The notes under the pieces: model-generated
Databases searched by the model: none
What the model was told of the DNA's origin: nothing
The model's input: the letters and a program-made list of their open reading frames with translations, nothing else
DNA from: Bacteroidota bacterium
GTDB lineage: Bacteria; Bacteroidota; Bacteroidia; Bacteroidales; FEN-979
Reading direction: 5' to 3'
Assembly (NCBI GenBank): GCA_026391805.1
Contig: JAPLDJ010000006.1
Span: forward strand, 1-64,000
DNA: 64,000 bases
Program-made: the position numbers and the translations under genes
Part shown: piece by piece, positions 57,838-64,000 of the stretch
Position numbering within the stretch: the stretch's first letter is position 1
How the letters are laid out: every line of letters begins with the position of its first letter

Positions 57838-60525
57838 TCATTTCCCGAGCAGTTTCCTGATCTCATTGAGTTTCATCAGCGCCTCCACCGGGGTCAGGGT
57901 GTTGATATCGGTATTCAGGATATCTTCCTTGATCTTCAGAAGCGTAGGATCGTCCAGCTGGATAAAGCTGAGCTGGTAACCAGATGCTAGATGCTGGATG
58001 CTGGATGCCGGATTGGTTTTCTGTTTTTTCCCTTTTTTATCCAGCATCCAGGATCCAGCATCAGACGGTTTCTTCCCCAACTCTTCCGACTTATGTGACT
58101 TCTCCAGCTGATGTAACAACGTGTTTGCATTCTCGATAACACTGTTCGGCATTCCGGCCATCTTCGCGACATGGATCCCGAAACTGTGTTCACTTCCGCC
58201 CGGCAGCAACTTGCGAATGAAGATCACCTTGTTCTGGATTTCCTTTACTGCAACATGGAAGTTTTTGATCCGGGGGAAAAGCTCGGTCATCTCATTCAGC
58301 TCATGGTAATGGGTGGCGAAGAGAACTTTGGGCCGGAACAGAGGATGCTCATGCAGGTATTCGGCGATGGCCCAGGCGATGGAGATCCCGTCGTAGGTGC
58401 TGGTCCCGCGTCCGATCTCATCGAGGAGGATCAGGCTGCGTGTTGAAATGTTGTTGAGAATGCTGGCTGTTTCATTCATCTCCACCATGAAGGTCGACTC
58501 TCCCGAGCTGATGTTGTCAGATGCGCCAACGCGGGTGAAAACTTTGTCGGTGATACCGAGTTCAGCGGAGTCGGCCGGGACATAGCTCCCCATCTGGGCC
58601 ATCAGCACGATCAGTGCGGTTTGGCGCAGCAGGGCAGATTTCCCCGACATGTTCGGCCCGGTGATGATGAGAATCTGCTGGTTTTTATCATCAAGGTGAA
58701 CATCGTTGGCAATATATTCTTCACCGGTCTTCATCTGTTGCTCGATCACCGGATGGCGGCCGCCTTTTATCTCCAGCACATACGATTCATTTAATACCGG
58801 TCGTGAGTAATTGTTTTTCTCTGCGATCACTGCAAAGGAAACGAGGACGTCGAGCCTTGCAGCTAAGGTTGCATTCAGCTGCACAGGCCGGATATAATCG
58901 GTAAGGAATAAAACCAGATCATTGAAGATCCTTGTTTCCAGTGCAAGTATCTTTTCTTCTGCACCGAGGATCTTTTCCTCGTATTCTTTCAGCTCTTCCG
59001 TGATATAACGTTCAGCATTCACAAGGGTTTGCTTGCGCGACCATTCAGCCGGGACCTTATCCTTATGGGAATTCGTGACCTCCAGGTAATATCCAAAGAC
59101 ATTGGTATAACCAATCTTGAGCGATGAGATCCCGGTCCGCTCAATTTCCCGCTGCTGGATTTTTACCAGGTAATCCTTCCCTGAATAGGCCATCTGCCGC
59201 AATTCATCAAGTTCCGCCGATACTCCTTCACGGATGACGTTACCTTTGGCTACCAATGATGGTGGATCGGGCCGGATCTCTTTCAGGATCTTCTCCCGGG
59301 CCAGGTTGCAAACATTGAACTGCTCCCCGATTTTCTTCATACTCTCATTTCCTGATTCTTCACATGCCTTCTTCATTATTTCGATGCAGTCGAGCACATG
59401 CGCCAGGTGAACCACTTCACGGGGAATGATCTTACCGACAGAAACCTTTGAAATCAGTCGTTCGAGGTCACCGATACGCTGGATGTTTTGCCGGACCAGT
59501 TCACGAAACTGGGGTTCGGCGATGAAGCAACTGACCATGTCGAGCCGCTCCTCGATCGGAAGACGATCCTTCAGAGGAAGAATGATCCACCGCCTGAGAA
59601 GCCTTGATCCCATAGGAGAAACTGTATGATCCAGTGTACTCAGTAGCGAAGCCGCATTTTCATTGGAAGAGTTCAGCAGTTCAAGGTTACGGATGGTGAA
59701 ACGGTCGAGCCACACATAATGATCTTCCTCAATTCTGGAAAGTTTTGTAATATGTCCGACACGATCATGCTGGGTTTCGGCCAGGTAATGAAGTGCAGCG
59801 CCGGCTGCAATCACGGCCTGGTCCAGGTTATCGACCCCGAAGCCTTTCAGGGATGTGGTCTGGAAATGCTTCAGCAGAAGGTCCCGCGCAAAATCAGCCG
59901 TAAAAACCCAATCCTCGAAAGTGTTGATATAATATTTATTCCCGAAAAGCTCGCAGAATTTCTGCCGCTTGTTTTTCTGAACGATGATCTCCGACGGGCG
60001 GAAGGTCTGGATCAGTTTGTCGATGTATTCTGCAGAGCCCTGCGCAAGGTAGAATTCGCCGGTCGAAACATCAAGAAAGGAAATACCCGATATTTTCGCA
60101 TCGAAGTTCAGGCTGGCCAGATAGTTATTTTCCCGTTGCTCAAGGATCTTGTCATTGTATGAAACCCCCGGAGAGACAAGTTCTGTAACCCCTCTTTTTA
60201 CAATCGTTTTGGTGAGCTTCGGATCCTCCAGCTGATCGCAGATGGCCACCCTTAGTCCCGACTTGACAAGCTTGGGAAGGTACGTGTCGAGCGCATGATG
60301 AGGGAAGCCGGCCAGTTCAATATAAGCAGCTGCCCCATTGGCACGGCGGGTTAGGACGATCCCCAGGATGCCAGCGGTTTTGATCGCATCCGCCCCGAAG
60401 GTCTCATAAAAATCCCCCACCCTGAAAAGCAGCAGCGCATCCGGGTACTTTGCCTTGATCGTATTGTACTGGCGCATCAGCGGAGTCACTGCCGTCTCTT
60501 TATCGTTCCCTGCCTGTTTTGCCAT
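57838..60525 (-). CDS. mutS: DNA mismatch repair protein MutS
   Basis: 895 aa. The mismatch-reading motif is '[13 protein letters not shown]' (Phe-x-Glu); then the connector, lever and clamp domains; the ATPase has Walker A '[15 protein letters not shown]', '[18 protein letters not shown]', Walker B '[16 protein letters not shown]' and 'FATHYHEL'. It recognises mismatches and recruits MutL. In the linker before the C-terminal helices, about residues 821-848 are encoded by an inverted pair of GATGCTG heptamer arrays (58060-57982), giving '[14 protein letters not shown]'. Conserved regions around it are intact, so the enzyme should work. An adaptive repeat-related effect on the mutator locus is speculative. 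Confidence 0.95.
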   Translation of the reverse strand: MAKQAGNDKETAVTPLMRQYNTIKAKYPDALLLFRVGDFYETFGADAIKTAGILGIVLTRRANGAAAYIELAGFPHHALDTYLPKLVKSGLRVAICDQLEDPKLTKTIVKRGVTELVSPGVSYNDKILEQRENNYLASLNFDAKISGISFLDVSTGEFYLAQGSAEYIDKLIQTFRPSEIIVQKNKRQKFCELFGNKYYINTFEDWVFTADFARDLLLKHFQTTSLKGFGVDNLDQAVIAAGAALHYLAETQHDRVGHITKLSRIEEDHYVWLDRFTIRNLELLNSSNENAASLLSTLDHTVSPMGSRLLRRWIILPLKDRLPIEERLDMVSCFIAEPQFRELVRQNIQRIGDLERLISKVSVGKIIPREVVHLAHVLDCIEIMKKACEESGNESMKKIGEQFNVCNLAREKILKEIRPDPPSLVAKGNVIREGVSAELDELRQMAYSGKDYLVKIQQREIERTGISSLKIGYTNVFGYYLEVTNSHKDKVPAEWSRKQTLVNAERYITEELKEYEEKILGAEEKILALETRIFNDLVLFLTDYIRPVQLNATLAARLDVLVSFAVIAEKNNYSRPVLNESYVLEIKGGRHPVIEQQMKTGEEYIANDVHLDDKNQQILIITGPNMSGKSALLRQTALIVLMAQMGSYVPADSAELGITDKVFTRVGASDNISSGESTFMVEMNETASILNNISTRSLILLDEIGRGTSTYDGISIAWAIAEYLHEHPLFRPKVLFATHYHELNEMTELFPRIKNFHVAVKEIQNKVIFIRKLLPGGSEHSFGIHVAKMAGMPNSVIENANTLLHQLEKSHKSEELGKKPSDAGSWMLDKKGKKQKTNPASSIQHLASGYQLSFIQLDDPTLLKIKEDILNTDINTLTPVEALMKLNEIRKLLGK
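57982..58060. repeat. In-frame heptanucleotide inverted pair inside mutS
   Basis: AGATGCT AGATGCT GGATGCT GGATGCC (57982-58009) face ATCCAGC ATCCAGG ATCCAGC (58039-58059) across a 29-nt loop. It is the same unit and arrangement as the intergenic pair at 17406-17585, but translated. Confidence 0.9.
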
Positions 60526-60684
60526 CTGACTATAAATAATATTCTGAATAGATATTGAAACCGTTCTCCGAAGAAAAATGACCGGGAAACAGGTATAACC
60601 TGATCCGATTGATTATTTTTACGGGATTCTTACGAACGGGTAATCAGATCCTATATTCATTACAAAAGTATATTTTTTTCTTTC

Positions 60685-61221
60685 ATGAAGAAACTGAAAA
60701 CAACCGAAATGAACCGCCTTACCCCGGATGAATTCAGGAAGGCCTCCAAGATCCCTTTGGTCGTGGTACTGGACAATATCCGGAGCCAGAACAACATCGG
60801 TTCGGTTTTCCGTACGGCAGATGCATTCCGGATTCAGGGAATTTACCTGTGCGGGATTACGGCCACTCCCCCTCACCGTGAGATCCATAAAACAGCGCTG
60901 GGGGCAACAGAATCGGTAGACTGGAAATATTTCCCGGAAACCCGGCATGCACTGGAACACTTGCGCAAGGAAGGATATCTTATTGCAGGAATTGAACAGA
61001 CAACGGCCAGTAAACCTGTAAACCTCTTTCAGCCCATGAAAGGAAAAAAATATGCCCTTGTTTTCGGGAATGAAGTGAACGGCATAGATGAATCCCTGAT
61101 CCCCTTCCTGGATGATTGCATCGACATCCCGCAGTTCGGGACGAAGCATTCACTGAATGTTTCGGTTGCTGCAGGGATCGTCATATGGCACTTTTTTTCT
61201 TCCTTGAAAGATTTTTTATGA
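60685..61221 (+). CDS. SpoU/TrmH family RNA methyltransferase (short)
   Basis: 178 aa with the three SpoU motifs 'LDNIRSQNNIGSVFRTADAF', 'KYALVFGNEVNGIDESLI' and 'IDIPQFGTKHSLNVSVAAGI'. The size and 'TALGATESVDW' resemble TrmH-like/TrmL-like 2'-O-methyltransferases of tRNA. It lacks the N-terminal domain of the protein at 15345-16109. Divergent from mutS. Confidence 0.88.
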   Translation: MKKLKTTEMNRLTPDEFRKASKIPLVVVLDNIRSQNNIGSVFRTADAFRIQGIYLCGITATPPHREIHKTALGATESVDWKYFPETRHALEHLRKEGYLIAGIEQTTASKPVNLFQPMKGKKYALVFGNEVNGIDESLIPFLDDCIDIPQFGTKHSLNVSVAAGIVIWHFFSSLKDFL

Positions 61222-61496
61222 TCAAAATGCAACCATTCTTATAACATAGCGTAAAACCCCCTGTCTGTTAACTATACCATGCTCTGAAAATGTATGAATT
61301 TTGTAACTTTTTTCTGAAATCCTGTAACATCAAATCAGGGGAAACGTTTAAATTTGTCTTTTTTATTGCAAATCAGTTCAAAATAACAAATTTAATACAA
61401 CCAAATTATACACGTTTATTTGTTTAGTTACCAGTTTGTTAACTCATTATTTCATGTTAATAACAAGCCTAGTCTGAAAAAATCAGTGATCTGTGT

Positions 61497-61527
61497 TTTG
61501 TTTTTGTCTTATTATTAAATATATTTG
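61497..61527 (+). promoter_or_regulatory. Consensus Bacteroidota promoter of the OmpA/TPR gene
   Basis: TTTG (61497-61500), a 19-nt spacer and TATATTTG (61520-61527) match the consensus completely. Leader ~40 nt. The rest of 61222-61496 is AT-rich and shows no gene or repeat, which suggests a highly expressed gene with an upstream A/T element. Confidence 0.8.
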
Positions 61528-61572
61528 TACAATCAATAAGCATTCTTTAAATCATAATTAAAATTCCCAAGT

Positions 61573-64000
61573 ATGAAAAAACTTTATGAAATCTTCTCCA
61601 GGGCAGTTATTGTCATGCTCGTGACAATTATTCCGTTGGTATCGTTTGCCCAGGCTACGCAAACACCACAGAAGAAAGAAGATCCGAAAACAACCAAGGA
61701 AGAACCTAAGAAGAAGGGTTGTGAAAAAGCTCCGACTCACAGTTACTGGTCAGTCACTGCTTTTGGCGGTTTAAATCAGTTCAACGGTGACCTTTCGAAG
61801 AACCTGTTCCTTAACGACAAGTGGATGTTTGGTGCCGGAGCCACCGTTACCAAGCAATTCACAAGGGTTATCGGCACGCGGTTCATGTTTGGCTGGGAAC
61901 AGTTATCAGGCCGGGTTGATAATAAATATGTCCCGGAGGGAGGTAATTCCGATCCTTTGACAGGAATCCAGGGTGATTACATCCGTCAGAATTTCACCTC
62001 GTATGTCATATCCGGTGATCTGAACCTGACCGTGAACTGGGTAAACTGGATCATGGGCTACAAACCCGAGAGGTTTTTCACCTCTTACCTGATTGGAGGA
62101 TTCGGTCTTGATCATACACAGGGCCGGAAATTCAACAACGACAATGGCGCCATCCTGGGTTATACAGGTTATCCGACCCATACCGACGGAACTGACCCAT
62201 TGAAATACGGAAATAATGGTGGTATCGGCAAATGGAATGCAGAATTCAAGACGGTTATGGGACTTGGGTTTGATTTCAACTTCTGCAAGCACTGGTCACT
62301 CAACCCGGAAATTCTCTGGAGATGGAGGGATGGCGATGTACTTGACCTTACCAGGGGTGGTGTAAAAGCCGTTAAGATGGACATGTACAGTGGCGTAAAC
62401 CTCGGCCTCACCTATAAGTTTGCATACACCGGATGCAGCCTGGCGCAGATGCAGAAAAACTATCCGCAGGTTAAATTCGAAACCACACCGGCTGTCCTCG
62501 TTGAAAAGGGCGACTCCGTCCAGGTTACAGTCAAGGGAACCTTCCCCGAAAAATATTTCTGCCAGAAAGCTGCCATGTATTTCCAGCCTGTGCTGAATTA
62601 CGAAGGCGGTTCATACGCTCTGAAACCGATGACCATCATGGGCGAAAAAGTAACCGGCGACGGCGTGCAGATCAAATACAAGGAGGGCGGAACATTCACT
62701 TATACAACCATCTTCCCGTACAAACCTGAAATGGCCACTTCACAGCTTGTTGTTTGCCCGATTGTTTACGACCCCGGCAAGGAACTGAAAGCAATTCCGA
62801 AAAAAGACGACATCAAGGCCAAAACCAAATTTGTTGACCTCTCCTGCAGGGATCTTGCTCCCGGTATTATCCATACCCCGACCAGAATCCTGACCGACAT
62901 GGTTCCGCTGATCGGAGATCACGGTTACCTGAAGGAAGTCATCATTTCAAAGAAAGGTATCCTATATTTCAGGATCAACCTCTACAACCTCGACCTGAAA
63001 TTCGGTCTGAACAAGGAACAGGCTTCAAAGGATGCCCTTACCGGACTTGATGAATTCATTCAGAAAGCTTGGAAGGTAAAGGATATCTCGATCGACGGTT
63101 GGGCATCACCTGACGGGGAAGAAACCTTCAACGTAGGCCTTTCTGAAAACCGCGCCAAGACAGGCAACACATACATGATCGACCAATATAAAGCTTGGGT
63201 AAAGGCAGCTGAAAAGGACAATAAAGACAAGAAAGCTGTAAAGGCAAAGGTTGATGCTGCAGGTAAAGATGTCAATTTTGTCATCAACCACCATGGACCG
63301 GACTGGAATGGATTCCTTACCACTGTCAAGGCCAGCAGCATCAAGGATAAAGACAAGATCCTGAATGTGATCAACTCCAGCGGCGACGATAAGAAAAAAG
63401 AGCAGGAGATCCGGAACATGATCCTTATCTATCCTGAACTGGAGCAGAACATGCTTCCGCCGCTCAGGAGGGCAGAGATTACGGCCAATACCTATGAATT
63501 CAAATATCCGGATGAAGAACTTTCAAAGCTTGCCATCAGCAATCCCGACAAGCTGAAAGTTGAAGAACTCCTCTATGCAGCCACACTGACCAACGATCCT
63601 GCAACAAGGCAGACCATCTGTGAAAATGCTGCACGGCTGTATCCGAATAACTGGAAGGCCCTGAACAATGCAGGAGCTGCAAACATTCAGGCCGGCAACC
63701 TCGACAAAGCAGGCGTTAACCTGCAGAAGGCCCAAAGCCTTGCCCCGAACAACGGAATCATCGAGAACAACATCGGAATCCTCTATGCAAAGAAGAAGGA
63801 TTACAAGAAAGCCGAAGATCAGTTCAAGAAAGCACAGCAGCTGGGTGAAAATGAAAACTACAACCTGGGTGTGCTGATGATCCCGAAAGGCGATTATGCA
63901 AAAGCCAACAGCCTGCTGGCAAATGCAAAATGCACCTATAACCTCGGATTGGCACAGCTTGTTTCAGGAAACGTTAAAGATGCCCAGACAACCCTGGGAT
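61573..64000 (+). CDS. OmpA-like/TPR envelope protein (3' end outside window)
   Basis: At least 809 residues. A signal peptide (ending 'PLVSFAQ') and a Lys/Glu/Pro linker precede an outer-membrane barrel-like region (~55-290, 'SYWSVTAFGGLNQFNGDLSK'). A beta domain follows (~300-450). An OmpA_C-like segment is at ~470-540 ('LDEFIQKAWKVKDISIDGWA' with 'SPDGEETFNVGLSENRAKT'). TPR repeats (~650 on, 'NNIGILYAKKKDYKKAEDQF') run to the window edge. This layout occurs in abundant Bacteroidota envelope proteins that bind peptidoglycan; the exact role is unknown. The strong promoter supports high expression. Confidence 0.8.
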   Translation, partial: MKKLYEIFSRAVIVMLVTIIPLVSFAQATQTPQKKEDPKTTKEEPKKKGCEKAPTHSYWSVTAFGGLNQFNGDLSKNLFLNDKWMFGAGATVTKQFTRVIGTRFMFGWEQLSGRVDNKYVPEGGNSDPLTGIQGDYIRQNFTSYVISGDLNLTVNWVNWIMGYKPERFFTSYLIGGFGLDHTQGRKFNNDNGAILGYTGYPTHTDGTDPLKYGNNGGIGKWNAEFKTVMGLGFDFNFCKHWSLNPEILWRWRDGDVLDLTRGGVKAVKMDMYSGVNLGLTYKFAYTGCSLAQMQKNYPQVKFETTPAVLVEKGDSVQVTVKGTFPEKYFCQKAAMYFQPVLNYEGGSYALKPMTIMGEKVTGDGVQIKYKEGGTFTYTTIFPYKPEMATSQLVVCPIVYDPGKELKAIPKKDDIKAKTKFVDLSCRDLAPGIIHTPTRILTDMVPLIGDHGYLKEVIISKKGILYFRINLYNLDLKFGLNKEQASKDALTGLDEFIQKAWKVKDISIDGWASPDGEETFNVGLSENRAKTGNTYMIDQYKAWVKAAEKDNKDKKAVKAKVDAAGKDVNFVINHHGPDWNGFLTTVKASSIKDKDKILNVINSSGDDKKKEQEIRNMILIYPELEQNMLPPLRRAEITANTYEFKYPDEELSKLAISNPDKLKVEELLYAATLTNDPATRQTICENAARLYPNNWKALNNAGAANIQAGNLDKAGVNLQKAQSLAPNNGIIENNIGILYAKKKDYKKAEDQFKKAQQLGENENYNLGVLMIPKGDYAKANSLLANAKCTYNLGLAQLVSGNVKDAQTTLG

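Overview
The window comes from a Bacteroidota genome, most likely an anaerobic Bacteroidales-type lineage. The evidence is a large set of type IX secretion (T9SS) genes (two porU, porV, porP/sprF, gldJ, plug protein), promoters of the Bacteroidota form TTTG-N19-21-TAnnTTTG, FISUMP-domain surface proteins, S46 dipeptidyl-peptidase, TamL, and an almost general absence of Shine-Dalgarno sites.

Layout. 1-6.5 kb: two FISUMP surface-protein genes, each followed by an orphan copy of a FISUMP C-terminus, with a Fic gene and a small convergent VbhA-like antitoxin ORF between them. 6.6-8.9 kb: a module bounded by two direct ~115-bp repeats, holding a NarL-type response regulator, phased TACGTAG boxes, a strong promoter, a 12-copy 21-bp array and a 246-aa helical protein with an internal duplication. 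9-22.7 kb: a TMTC-like glycosyltransferase, TamL, the T9SS plug protein, a SpoU methyltransferase, the rpsF-rpsR-rplI operon, a CAP protein, two membrane proteins, ispF and porV. 22.8-34 kb: tandem porU paralogs, divergent porP/sprF-gldJ, and murF; porV/porU/gldJ/murF is the neighbourhood known from Flavobacterium. 34-37.8 kb: anmK, folC, thiS-like and thiF-like genes. 37.8-51.2 kb: a tungsten/molybdenum island with a carboxyltransferase, a tungsten aldehyde:ferredoxin oxidoreductase (AOR), modE, wtpABC, moeA, moaA, moaC and a MOSC-MogA fusion, with pruA inside it. 51.3-64 kb: a T9SS-exported S8 protease, a four-helix-bundle (S23/IVS) protein between palindromic repeat arrays, DPP7, tRNA-Leu and tRNA-Gly, mutS, a second SpoU methyltransferase, and an OmpA/TPR envelope protein that runs off the end.

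How the genes work together. The T9SS block builds the translocon plug, attachment complex and sortase that would export and anchor substrates such as the S8 protease. The island around 37-51 kb would import tungstate (WtpABC), sense oxyanion (ModE), build the pyranopterin cofactor (MoaA, MoaC, MoeA, Mog, and probably the ThiS/ThiF-like pair acting as MoaD/MoeB) and supply it to the AOR; no moaE is visible.

The most unusual feature runs through the whole window. Intergenic gaps are filled with tandem heptanucleotide (7-bp) repeats of many unrelated unit sequences, often as inverted pairs. They resemble the STRR sequences of heterocystous cyanobacteria. Several genes end inside such a repeat. 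Four coding regions (two FISUMP genes, the Mog domain and MutS) carry them in frame at surface loops or linkers.
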